DNA from: Phycisphaerae bacterium | GTDB taxonomy: Bacteria > Planctomycetota > Phycisphaerae > UBA1845 > PWPN01 | Direction of reading: 5' to 3' | Assembly (NCBI GenBank): GCA_035384605.1 | Contig: DAOOIV010000009.1 | Span: 1-64,000 of the forward strand | Length of the DNA stretch: 64,000 nt | Shown: positions 35,363-43,869 of the stretch, in pieces | How positions within the stretch are numbered: position 1 is the first letter of the stretch | How the letters are laid out: every line of letters begins with the position of its first letter | The notes under the pieces: model-generated | Seen by the model: the letters and a program-made list of their open reading frames with translations, nothing else | What the model was told of the DNA's origin: nothing | Database searches by the model: none | Made by a program: the position numbers and the translations under genes

Positions 35363-35631
35363 CTCCTTCTCCTACGCTCGAACAGATCAACGAGTTCAGA
35401 ATGAAATCGCAGGGCACCTTTCGGGCTTGGACTCGTGCCTTCTGCTGCCCAACGGCCCGTCGAAGCCTCTCTGGGAATCGGGGCGAGCCGCTCGAACAAG
35501 GCTGGGAGTCACCAGACTCAAATCCGAGATTCGGGACCGCAAACCGGGGACTCAAGGTCTGCAGTACCTTGCCCGAGATCCGCAAATTGAAATCAGCAAC
35601 CCGTCCGCGTTGCCGTCTGTAACGTCGAAGC

Positions 35632-36561
35632 TCAGTGCATCTCCGCTTCGCAGGTTCCAAGGCCCTTGCGGTAGTAATTGAACTGGACGTTCGGGTGCTG
35701 GGCGAGCAGGGACATCGGAACCGAGGTGTCGACGATTTCCTTCGAAATCATAAAGGCCGTAAGGCGTTGCCCGAAGGGATTGTCGTGGGTGCCAGCCTGC
35801 CAGATGGACACGCGGCCGGCTTTCCATGTCTCAACCGGGCCGACGCTGATGGCCTTCGTCGGGACACCGGCCACATTGCCGCCACCGGAGGTTCGAGCAT
35901 TCTGCATGAGGGTGGCGGGGTGCAGATCCACGACCCGCGTCGTGAGCTTTCGATACACCTCGGGCGGCGGCGGCTCATCGACATACGGCGCTTCGCGCTT
36001 GGGTGGATCATTGAAAGCCCAGTGCTTGATCTCGCCTTGGCCGCCTTGCATGACCGCACATCGCACCTTTTCCCAGCTCTTGATGTAAGCGGTCGGATCG
36101 GCCTTGGGGAAATGGATGTTCGACTCCGGCATCCGCAGGTCGGGACGTATACGATTGAAGCACAGTTCCCGATCGGCCTTGGCAAATGATAAAGGGTGCG
36201 TTTCGGGCACTTCTCGGCCGTCCTTGTACCACTCATCCATGCCCCAGAAGTGAGCATGCTTGAGATTCAGTTCGAGGGCATTGACGAGACGAGCCACCAA
36301 GGGAAGCTGTTCCGTGGGGCCGATGGGACCGCAGATGCCAACCGGCTGGCTCTCGGTGGCCTGCCGCCACGCCTCGATGTATTCGAGGGCTTCTGCCAGA
36401 TAGAACTCCTCCAGCGTGTCGTACATCACGACACGGAAGCCGTCTCGCGACAGCCTGCTCACGTCGTCGACGGTCAGTCGAGCCACCTCCTCAAGCAGTT
36501 CTTCGGGCAGCGTCGTGTAGTCCCACCAGTCTGGGGCAATCGAACTCAATTTGCGAGCCAT
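35632..36561 (-). CDS. Glucosamine-6-phosphate deaminase/isomerase family protein (NagB-like)
   Basis: This 309-aa protein of the NagB/RpiA-type fold has FWGMDEWYKDGREVPETHPLSF (short family marks DEWY, THPLSF), GPIGPTEQLP and TLMQNARTSGGGNVAGVPTKA-like loops. NagB-type enzymes convert glucosamine-6-phosphate to fructose-6-phosphate and ammonia. The classic GxGxDGHIAFNEP reads GGQGEIKHWAFNDPP here, so specificity may differ. ATG 36561 has a textbook AGGAGGTTG before it, which fixes the start; the frame upstream of it is unsupported. Confidence 0.8.
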   Translation of the reverse strand: MARKLSSIAPDWWDYTTLPEELLEEVARLTVDDVSRLSRDGFRVVMYDTLEEFYLAEALEYIEAWRQATESQPVGICGPIGPTEQLPLVARLVNALELNLKHAHFWGMDEWYKDGREVPETHPLSFAKADRELCFNRIRPDLRMPESNIHFPKADPTAYIKSWEKVRCAVMQGGQGEIKHWAFNDPPKREAPYVDEPPPPEVYRKLTTRVVDLHPATLMQNARTSGGGNVAGVPTKAISVGPVETWKAGRVSIWQAGTHDNPFGQRLTAFMISKEIVDTSVPMSLLAQHPNVQFNYYRKGLGTCEAEMH

Positions 36562-37270
36562 GTGGCAACCTCCTGAAAACCCGAACTCAAGGAGGTCAGG
36601 ATAAGGACTCGGGGGCGTGCTGACAATTCTGCCGAAGTCGACAAGGTGAGCGCCCCGCGGTCCACCGCAGACCTCTGCCCAGTGCGGTCGTCGGCGCCCC
36701 CGGCAACCTCCAAGGCCTGAATCACCCCTCACTCCTGCTGCCACGGAACACCCAATAAGACCCCCCAGGATTTTCCGATGACTCAACCCACCGGGCATGA
36801 TCGACCTTTTCGCCGCTCCCGTGTGATCATCTGCACACCAACGGGCTGTCGAGGACCGAATGGGGCAACCACTTCACAGTCCGCCTCGAATCAAAACCTG
36901 AAGCGACCCCGTGCAACCACGGCCCGCCGAGTTGGTGCAACAGGCGGTTTCGCGCTCGCGAGAGCGACAAAAAAGCAAAGGGGGTAAACACCCGAATTCA
37001 TTGAGGTCGGCAAAACTACTCATTCCGTGGTCGATTAATGCAAGGAGGTTCTGACCAAATGTTTGGATAGAAGGTATTATCCATTAATTACTTAGGTTAA
37101 TTCCTAAACCTCAAATATCCCTTGGCTTATAGGCCTTTCGGCCAACCGGCCGGACGGAGTTTCCGCCGGAGAAGGCACTAGCAGAAAAAACCGGATTCGC
37201 TACAATGGAATAATGGAAGTTGAATCTGGAGTTCAACGAGAGTCAAGTCCAACTGAAGGTGCTTGTTAAC
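36562..37270. other. Intergenic control region with dyads, AT-rich patch
   Basis: About 700 bp between divergent genes. It includes CGCTCGCGAGAGCG (near 36951) and an AT-rich patch (37020-37130) with possible TATTAT -10 at 37075-37080. A dyad TTAGG-TTAATT-CCTAA lies at 37092-37107. The patch probably holds the promoter and operator of the REC-XRE gene. No ORF here is convincing. Confidence 0.45.
37092..37107 (+). promoter_or_regulatory. Candidate operator dyad upstream of the REC-XRE gene
   Basis: Inverted arms TTAGG (37092-37096) and CCTAA (37103-37107) surround a 6-nt AT-rich spacer, 180 bp before a regulator with an XRE DNA-binding domain. Autoregulation is an inference from position. Confidence 0.35.
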
Positions 37271-37876
37271 ATGGCTGTAAGACATCATATCAAAGTGCTC
37301 GTGGTGGACGACGATCCACAGGTCTGCAAGATGATCAGCACGAGCTTGAAGGATCACGGCTATCATGTGCAGTCTTACTCTCAACCGAGGCAGGCTTTGC
37401 AGGCCGTTCGGAAAGCCCCGTTCGACATGGCGATCATTGACATCAAAATGCCGGACCTGAATGGCCTAGAAATAGTTGAGAAAATCAAGGCTGAGGATCC
37501 GCGTATTGCCCCGATTGTCATGACAGCCTATCCAGACATTCAGACAGCGGCCGAGACCATGCGGCTGGGCAGCCGTGACTACCTGTGCAAGCCGTTCAAG
37601 GAGGAAGACCTGCTCAAGGCGGTTGAGCGAATCGCGCAGGAGATGGGCTTGGTTTACACGAACGAGCAGGAGCTTAACCGGCTTATCGGCCAGCGCATCC
37701 GTCAGGAGAGGCTCAAGCAGAGCCTGACTCTTCGTCAGCTTTCAGAGCGGGCGGAACTGACTACTTCGCAGCTTTCGCAGGTGGAGTTGGGCAAGAATGC
37801 AGCCAGTATCTGGGCCCTGGCACGGATCAGCTCGTCGCTGGGCAAACAGTTATGTGAACTCTTGGCCGGTCTGTGA
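37271..37876 (+). CDS. Response regulator with XRE DNA-binding domain
   Basis: This 201-aa protein joins a receiver domain (IKVLVVDDDPQVC, phospho-acceptor Asp in MAIIDIKMPDLNG, switch region CKPF) to a C-terminal XRE-type helix-turn-helix (residues about 135-200: GQRIRQERLKQSLTLRQLSE). REC-XRE fusions are uncommon. The cognate kinase is not adjacent, although the relay cluster at 8.6-13.2 kb is a candidate partner in principle. The gene ends with a strong terminator. ATG 37271 is used; TTG 37220 is open upstream. Confidence 0.88.
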   Translation: MAVRHHIKVLVVDDDPQVCKMISTSLKDHGYHVQSYSQPRQALQAVRKAPFDMAIIDIKMPDLNGLEIVEKIKAEDPRIAPIVMTAYPDIQTAAETMRLGSRDYLCKPFKEEDLLKAVERIAQEMGLVYTNEQELNRLIGQRIRQERLKQSLTLRQLSERAELTTSQLSQVELGKNAASIWALARISSSLGKQLCELLAGL

Positions 37877-37931
37877 GTCTGCGTTTCCCGGAACATTAGA
37901 ATCCGGAACCGCTGGTTGGGCGACGAATTCG

Positions 37932-37975
37932 GGAGGTTTGCCCTTGGTTTGGCGGGCAGACCTCCTTGCTTTTTG
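37932..37975 (+). terminator. Rho-independent terminator after the REC-XRE gene
   Basis: GGAGGTTTGCCC (37932-37943) and GGGCAGACCTCC (37954-37965) form a 12-bp stem with one G-T pair and a 10-nt loop, followed by TTGCTTTTTG. It lies 56 bp after the stop, so it separates this gene from rsfS. Confidence 0.75.
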
Positions 37976-38004
37976 TCCGGTGTTGAGGAACATGATCCGG
38001 CAAG

Positions 38005-38382
38005 ATGAGTAAAGCCAAGACCAGGACGGCAAAGCCGAAGAACAAGGCGCTGGCCTTTGCGAAGGAGGCAGCCCGTATTGCCTCGGACAACCACACCGAG
38101 GACATTGTGATTCTGGACCTGAGAGGGCTGTCTTCGGTTGCGGATTTCTTTGTCATCGGTACCGGCACCTCGGACCGCCAGATGCGGGCGACCTGCGACG
38201 ATATTGAAGAATATGCGAGGACGATCGGAGAGAAGCCGTATAGTGTCAGCGGCTACGACACGGCCACGTGGCTTCTTGCGGACTATGTGGATGTCGTCAT
38301 CCATCTTTTCGACGCCGAGAAGCGGAAGTACTACGACCTCGAGCTTCTTTGGGGCGATGCCCCGCGAGTGAACTGGGAATAG
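38005..38382 (+). CDS. rsfS: Ribosome silencing factor RsfS
   Basis: This 125-aa protein binds ribosomal protein L14 and blocks subunit joining under nutrient stress. Family marks are IVILDLRGLSSVADFFVIGTG, TSDRQMRATCDDIEEYA and DYVDVVIHLFDAEKRKYYDLE. Length fits. ATG 38005 is the start, and uxaE begins 21 bp after its stop. Confidence 0.95.
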   Translation: MSKAKTRTAKPKNKALAFAKEAARIASDNHTEDIVILDLRGLSSVADFFVIGTGTSDRQMRATCDDIEEYARTIGEKPYSVSGYDTATWLLADYVDVVIHLFDAEKRKYYDLELLWGDAPRVNWE

Positions 38383-38403
38383 ACCTCGCTGCCAGAAGAA
38401 TCA

Positions 38404-39993
38404 ATGAACGCAATCAGCCGACTGCTGGATGGTGAGCCGCTTTCTGTCACACTTCAGGAGCAGGCAGCAGGCGAACTCGGAGGAACCTGCGGGTTTGCGG
38501 TTTACCCGGCGTCGGTAGAGTCAACCGGAACCATCGTTGTGGCCCTCGGCAAGGAGGGGCGCTCGCGCCGATTGATACTGGCCTGCAGGAGAGGCAAGCT
38601 CGGAGCCTTCGGCTCGTTGTCTCCCGAACACAGGAGGAGTGCGGGAGACGTGCAGGTGACGGTCGTGTCGGCCGGCCCCGATGCGGCGTCTGCGTTGCGG
38701 GAGGCGGTTCCCTGGACCTCGCCGCGGCTGTGCGGCCCGGCAACATCGGTCGGTCTCGGCGACCGGCTTGGATTGGCGACGCCCGGCCACCTCCTGGCGG
38801 TGCAGGACCAGGGTTGTGTACCTTTTCCGGCACAGCAGTCCATTCGCGAGATGACCCGCACGCAAAGAACGCCGCAGGAGGTCATGGACGACGCGGTCTG
38901 GGGAGTTTTTCAGGCCGGCTGGAGAGGAGGTTTCGGGAGTGATGCGGACCATCTCAAAACGACTGCGGATATCGACGCGACCGCGGCAGCGGGTTTCACG
39001 ATGTTCACGATCGATCCCGGCGAGCATGTCTGCAGCGAAGCCGATACGATGTCCGCGGCCGCCGCTTCAATGGCCGCGAACGCCCTCCCCTGGGCCGACC
39101 TGGAGACCAGCGAGGAAGACCTGCGACGGCGGTACCTCAACCGGCGATTTCCCCTGGTGGGTCGAGGTGACGTTCGTTTCACCGAGGAAACGTTGTTGCG
39201 TGCGGCCGTGAAATATGGCCGTGCGATCGCGCACACGGCTGCGATGTACCGGCATCTGGTTGCCAGACTTGGGATCGGCCGGTTCGAGCTGGAGGTGTCC
39301 GTCGACGAGACGGATGCACCGACATCGGAAGCGGAACACTATCTGGTGGCGGCGGAGCTCAAGCGACTTGGCGTCCGGTGGGTGAGTCTGGCGCCCCGAT
39401 TCATCGGGGCTTTCGAGAAAGGCGTCGATTACAGGGGTGATTTGAAGGCTTTTGAGCAGTCATACGCGGCGCATGCGGCTATCGCCCGGACGCTTGGGCC
39501 CTACAAGCTCAGCCTGCACTCGGGAAGCGACAAGTTTTCGGTGTATCCGATCGCCGCGAGGCTCTCCGAGGGCTTGATCCATCTCAAGACCGCCGGTACG
39601 AGCTATCTCGAGGCTCTTCGAGTCATCGCCAGAGTGAACTCCGACCTTTTCAGGCGGATTGTGAGCTTCGCTCTCGAACGTTTTGATGCCGACAAGGCCA
39701 GCTACCATATCTCGGCTCGCATCGAACGGGTGCCTCGCCCTGACGATCTGAAGGATGCGGAACTCGAATGCCTCCTCGACTCCGACGACGGGCGGCAACT
39801 GCTGCATGTCACGTATGGGTCGGTGTTGACCGCCGCCAACCCGGACGGCAGTCACCGTTTTCGCCAGGAGGTTCGCGAGACGCTGATCGATCACGAAAAG
39901 GAGCACTATGCGGTCCTAGCGGGGCACATACGAAGGCACGTGGTGCCATTCGGCTGGGGACGGGGGGCGCAAGGCGCGGGGCGGGGGAGGTGA
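38404..39993 (+). CDS. uxaE: Tagaturonate epimerase (UxaE-like)
   Basis: This 529-aa protein matches the UxaE family, which epimerises D-tagaturonate to D-fructuronate in galacturonate breakdown. Recognised pieces are LSLHSGSDKFSVYPIAA, LKTAGTSYLEALR and TFHCSE-like EHVCSEADTMS (quoted as seen). The first about 150 residues form a separate N-domain. Galacturonate use fits the secreted GH28 pectinase at 58-60 kb. The last residues (RGAQGAGRGR) come from a poly-G tract and are probably disordered. It is cotranscribed with rsfS by position, though functionally unrelated. Confidence 0.82.
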   Translation: MNAISRLLDGEPLSVTLQEQAAGELGGTCGFAVYPASVESTGTIVVALGKEGRSRRLILACRRGKLGAFGSLSPEHRRSAGDVQVTVVSAGPDAASALREAVPWTSPRLCGPATSVGLGDRLGLATPGHLLAVQDQGCVPFPAQQSIREMTRTQRTPQEVMDDAVWGVFQAGWRGGFGSDADHLKTTADIDATAAAGFTMFTIDPGEHVCSEADTMSAAAASMAANALPWADLETSEEDLRRRYLNRRFPLVGRGDVRFTEETLLRAAVKYGRAIAHTAAMYRHLVARLGIGRFELEVSVDETDAPTSEAEHYLVAAELKRLGVRWVSLAPRFIGAFEKGVDYRGDLKAFEQSYAAHAAIARTLGPYKLSLHSGSDKFSVYPIAARLSEGLIHLKTAGTSYLEALRVIARVNSDLFRRIVSFALERFDADKASYHISARIERVPRPDDLKDAELECLLDSDDGRQLLHVTYGSVLTAANPDGSHRFRQEVRETLIDHEKEHYAVLAGHIRRHVVPFGWGRGAQGAGRGR

Positions 39994-40939
39994 AAGAGCA
40001 CTATTGCCAGGGTTACTCCGGCAGTCGCCTCAAGAGAGTCCGAATCCGGCGATTGGGGCACCGCAATCGGCCATGCAGATCTTGTGCCGCCTGGGCTGTC
40101 TGTGAATATAGTTCGCGCGCAGGGATAGGCTGCGTTTCCAACTCCGCGGCGACCCCATTGCGGTCAGCAGATGATTTCTGAAGCGTGCCGTTACTCTACA
40201 CGTGACCCTGGGCAATTGTGCCGGGGATCGATACCGGATGCTCTCTTCATTTGACTGCCACGGCCAAGTTACTCGTGCCTTGGCAACCCCCGGGAGAGCC
40301 GGTAGTCTGCCTTGCAGATCTCGATTCCTCCCTTCCACACATCCGGATCGGGGCGGCTCCGAATACTGGCCATATGACATCCTCTCCAATGCGCCCGTGA
40401 CACCCTTGCTGGGGCATACGCAGTGCTCTCAACCCAGTTCCTTTCCTCTTTTTTCCTTCGGCGCCGGTCTCCAGGTCCCTCACTGTGACGACAGCTTCAG
40501 CGCTTGGTCCAGTAGTCCACCACACAGACTCTATCGAGATGCGGGCCGACGACGGAGCCGATCCTTTGCGCCGAAGGATGCCAACCGGCGCTTCCATGCC
40601 TCCATCGAGCGGCACAGATGTTTTTCAAACGCTGTGCGGCCAATTTGCAAAGGTTCAGTAATTACAGGATATGGCAGGCCTCGGTCGCTGAAGCGACCTC
40701 GGCGCTGCCCTACCGAGCCAGGGTCTTCCGGCCGAGGATTCGCATCGCATTGACGGTGAATGCGGAAAGGATTCTGCGGCGAGAGGCGACACGGAAAGGA
40801 TTCCCGGCCAAGCAAGGCCAACTCGCGCTCTCTTGCGGGATCGGACAGGGACGTTTAGGCTTGCCGACAGCAGGGCCGCGCATTGATACAGCCCGTCAGG
40901 CAAGTCGCCGATGAGGGCGTCTGCCAGGGGGATGTGACC
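39994..40939. other. Long intergenic region without a supported gene
   Basis: It is about 950 bp. One perfect dyad, GGTCGCT/AGCGACC (40683-40698), is followed by TGCCCTACC (40706-40714). The same arrangement sits in the serpin N-region at 16514-16544. No RNA gene signature was seen. Confidence 0.45.
40683..40714. repeat. GGTCGCT palindrome plus TGCCCTACC motif
   Basis: The arms GGTCGCT and AGCGACC, with a 2-nt spacer, are followed by CTCGGCGC and TGCCCTACC. A related block (GGTCGCC-TC-GGCGACC, then TGCCCTAC) is at 16514-16544. It is a probable small dispersed repeat. Confidence 0.5.
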
Positions 40940-41335
40940 ATGGGACGGATCTTGCGATATGCCTGGGCCGGACCCGCCTCGCTGCTTGGGATTCTGTTCG
41001 TCCCGCTTGCTCTGGTGAGCGGAGGGGGCGTCTGCATCATTGATGGCGTGGTCGAAGTTCATGGGGGCATCGTTGCGCGTCTGCTTCGACTCGGCGTGGT
41101 TTGGGGCCGACCAGCCATGGCCCTCACGCTGGGACACGTGGTGCTGGGCTGTGACGCGGTCTGCCTGTCCAAGACGCGGGCGCATGAACGGGTGCATGTC
41201 GGCCAATACGAGCGGTGGGGCCCGCTGTTCATCCCTTTGTATCTAGGAGCCAGCCTGGTGGTCTTGGTCGCCGGCCGTGATCCGTACCGAGGCAACCCTT
41301 TCGAGCGTGAGGCTTTTATGCAGCAAGGCCCCTGA
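40940..41335 (+). CDS. Small membrane protein, conserved hypothetical
   Basis: This 131-aa protein has two or three hydrophobic segments (SLLGILFVPLALVSGGG, ALTLGHVVLG, LFIPLYLGASLVVLVAG). Its middle has RAHERVHVGQYERWG, a His-Glu-rich block close to HExxH that recurs in a family of small uncharacterised bacterial proteins. ATG 40940 has GGGGG about 9 nt upstream. Function is unknown. Confidence 0.65.
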   Translation: MGRILRYAWAGPASLLGILFVPLALVSGGGVCIIDGVVEVHGGIVARLLRLGVVWGRPAMALTLGHVVLGCDAVCLSKTRAHERVHVGQYERWGPLFIPLYLGASLVVLVAGRDPYRGNPFEREAFMQQGP

Positions 41336-42193
41336 CAAGCAAGGCAGGGGTCGGGCTGGAACCTGACTTCGTCGCGCCCGAGGGTGACCGCGAAGGTGGC
41401 GGGCCCGTGACAGAAGCGGCGGCACTTCTGGCGGCTGACCCGGTTGTCGTGAACGCAAGCCAGACCACTTCAGCGGTCTTACCCGAAGGGCAAACAGGCC
41501 GGTCGTTTTACGACTGATTCACGGTCGGTCAATCCCCCTTCACCGTGTTACCCCAACAAGCCGGTTCCAACGGGCCTGTCCTTGTCAGGTAAGCCCATCG
41601 AAACGGGCTGAGACCACAGAAAGGAAGAAGAACCCCTGGCGACCACCGACCGGCCGTATGAGGGCCGGCCTATCAGCCCGCCTTTAGCGGGAAGACCCGC
41701 TGAAGGGCCTTGATTGCCCAACCTGGACCGGTCGGCATGCCCGCCCAGACTGTCACGCGTCCCAAGGTGGCCGACGAGCCCAGAACGGCTTGACATGCGG
41801 GTAGTACCTGATGTAGAGATATAGTGTCCTTTGTGTCGGGCGGCAGGTGTTCGGATGGAAGCCAAGCTGTCGTGACCTGGCAGGCTTGAGATTCCCATTC
41901 GTCCGGATACCGGGATGGCCCGCGTACCCGTCGACTGGGTTCTCACTGCTATCAAGACGCGGCTGAGGCGCGCTGTGCGCGAGTACATCAGCAACATATT
42001 CTCGCCGTCGAGGCCATCTTGATCGGCCGGCAAATCGTGATCACCAGCCCGAGGTGGAAAGACCTAGACAAATGGATCGACGCCGGCCTTTTCGGAAGGG
42101 TGGACGCGACTGCAGGACCAGACTAAGGCTCGGATCGTCGCCGCCGAGCCCGAGGCAGCGAAGACCCGGCCGCGGAGAGCGCTGGTGTGAACC
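41336..42193. other. Long gene-free region before nuoC
   Basis: It is about 860 bp and no intact gene is seen. A TTGACA at 41790-41795 has no convincing -10. Short inverted repeats occur around 41667-41700 (GGGCCGGCCT...AGCGGG). It may be a decayed gene or an unannotated RNA leader. Confidence 0.4.
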
Positions 42194-42679
42194 ATGGCAC
42201 CCGAAGAGATTGCGGACATCCTGCAGGCAACGTTTGGAGACGCAGTGGGTGTGACTGAGGTGAGAAGCGGCCATCCGTCGGTCAGTGTGGCGGCGCACCG
42301 ATGGCATGAGATCGCACTGTTCTTGCGCGATGACGATCGGTTACGCCTCAACATGCTGCGATGCGTCAGCGGTGTTGATCTACCTGAGCAGAATCAGATT
42401 GAGATTATCTACGACCTGACGTCGCTTCGACCACCGCGAGTCGTGGGATCATACTGGACGGGCGACAACGAGATTGCCATCCGGGTCAGGGTTCCGCGGG
42501 AAGGCGGCCGTATACCTTCGGCCGCCGACGTCTGGCCGGCGGCGGACTGGCACGAGCGCGAAGTCTTCGACATGTTGGGGGTCAGGTTCGACGGGCACCC
42601 GAGCCTGCGGGAGATTATGCGACCGGAGGATTGGAAGGACCATACGCTGCGAAAGGACACCGCGTTTCCAGAGGGCTGA
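42194..42679 (+). CDS. nuoC: NADH-quinone oxidoreductase subunit C (30 kDa), orphan
   Basis: This 161-aa protein carries the complex I 30-kDa signature AADWHEREVFDMLGVRFDGH and PSLREIMRPEDW. The subunit sits in the peripheral arm and supports electron flow from NADH to quinone. Its normal neighbours nuoA, nuoB and nuoD are absent on both sides. It ends with LRKDTAFPEG, the usual end of a separate NuoC. It could be a lone remnant, a paralogue, or used by a hydrogenase-type complex encoded elsewhere. Confidence 0.85.
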   Translation: MAPEEIADILQATFGDAVGVTEVRSGHPSVSVAAHRWHEIALFLRDDDRLRLNMLRCVSGVDLPEQNQIEIIYDLTSLRPPRVVGSYWTGDNEIAIRVRVPREGGRIPSAADVWPAADWHEREVFDMLGVRFDGHPSLREIMRPEDWKDHTLRKDTAFPEG

Positions 42680-42968
42680 TCGACGCGTGGGCGGCAGATT
42701 CGGCGGTTCTGAGCACACCGCGATATTCATCCCACGCGAGACTGTTGTTCCGCCATCACGGCCCGGCATTTACCCTGCGTTGACGTTCAGGCCAGGAACG
42801 CCGCATCTCTTCGGATACAAACCCATTCCCACGCCGCATCGCGACCTGGGTCGAATTATCGGTCTTTGCGACTTTCCTCCATCTTCAGAGCGTTCTCCCC
42901 GGTGCCGATAATACCGCCGGTCGGGAACATGGTACCCGACAAGAGCCTGGGCAGAATCGACAACCATC

Positions 42969-43706
42969 ATGCCAATGACACAGCAAGCGGCGCCTGACAT
43001 TCCGCGTTGCGCCGACGAAGTCCGGACCGTCCTTGAGATGATGGGCGACATGCGCGCTTATCACCGATGGTTGTTCGACACCGCACAGCCATACCTTCGG
43101 GGGCGCGTTTGCGAGGTTGGCGGCGGAACCGGCAACATCACACAGTATCTGATCGGATATGAAGACGTGGTAGTGATCGAGCCGGAGCCACTGAGTCGTC
43201 GTCTGCTTGAAGAGCGTTTCGCCGGCTTTTCGAACGTGACCATCGTCGGATTGCCCCTGGAGCGCTGTCCCTGCGAGCACGTCGTCCCCGGCTCGTTTGA
43301 CTCACTGTTGTCGGTCAATGTGCTGGAGCACATCGAGGATCATCTCGCGGCGGTACGGAAGATGACGACCCTTGTTCGTCCGCAAGGATTGGTGATCGCG
43401 ATCGTCCCGGCCTTGAATGCTCTTCTGGGCGAACTGGACCATGCGGCAGGCCACTACCGCCGTTACTCGCGGGGGTCGCTGACGCGCCTCTTCGAGCAAG
43501 CCGGCCTCACCGTCGTGCGAGCACGATACTTCAACGCAATCGGAGCTCTCGGCTGGTGGGTCAACAGCCGTATTCGGGGATGCTCTCGAATGTCGCAGGC
43601 GTACTACCAGAAATGCGAACGAGCCGTGCCCCTGGTGAGGTTCTTCGACCACCTGTGCCCCATACCGCTCGGACAATCGCTGCTCATTGTGGGACAGCGT
43701 CCTTGA
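42969..43706 (+). CDS. SAM-dependent methyltransferase
   Basis: This 245-aa class I methyltransferase has motif I VCEVGGGTGNITQYL and an acidic post-I VVVIEPEPLS. The block SFDSLLSVNVLEHIEDHLAA is typical of the Methyltransf_11/23 type. Tail residues (GALGWWVNSRI) suggest membrane association. It starts a cluster with two glycosyltransferases and a second methyltransferase, so a glycan or lipid-linked sugar is a likely target. Confidence 0.85.
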   Translation: MPMTQQAAPDIPRCADEVRTVLEMMGDMRAYHRWLFDTAQPYLRGRVCEVGGGTGNITQYLIGYEDVVVIEPEPLSRRLLEERFAGFSNVTIVGLPLERCPCEHVVPGSFDSLLSVNVLEHIEDHLAAVRKMTTLVRPQGLVIAIVPALNALLGELDHAAGHYRRYSRGSLTRLFEQAGLTVVRARYFNAIGALGWWVNSRIRGCSRMSQAYYQKCERAVPLVRFFDHLCPIPLGQSLLIVGQRP

Positions 43707-43730
43707 GCAGTGATTGCGGGAGAAGATCGA

Positions 43731-43868
43731 ATGCGAACGGGGACCTCGAAAAGATGGCACTCTCTTGCCTTGCTCGCGTGCCTGGCAAGCCTGGCCGCGT
43801 ATCTGGCATGCTCGCGCGTGGTGCCGCAGTTCTGGCGACAGTTGATCGAGGCGATCCGGAGCTGCTGA
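43731..43868 (+). CDS. Small single-helix membrane protein (45 aa)
   Basis: ATG 43731 follows GGGAGAAG at 6 nt spacing. The ORF encodes a basic head, then HSLALLACLASLAAYLACS, one hydrophobic helix, and a short tail. Its stop is 1 bp before the next start. Length, ribosome site and tight spacing argue for a real small gene of the glycosyltransferase operon. Function is unknown. Confidence 0.5.
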   Translation: MRTGTSKRWHSLALLACLASLAAYLACSRVVPQFWRQLIEAIRSC

Positions 43869-43869
43869 G

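Noticed and set aside
35401..35622. Small ORFs between the phosphoesterase and NagB-like genes
   Set aside because: No ribosome sites or family marks; part of the zone is palindromic element copy 4.
36778..36987. Short ORF in the regulator upstream region
   Set aside because: Low-complexity, no ribosome site, no family match; the region looks regulatory.
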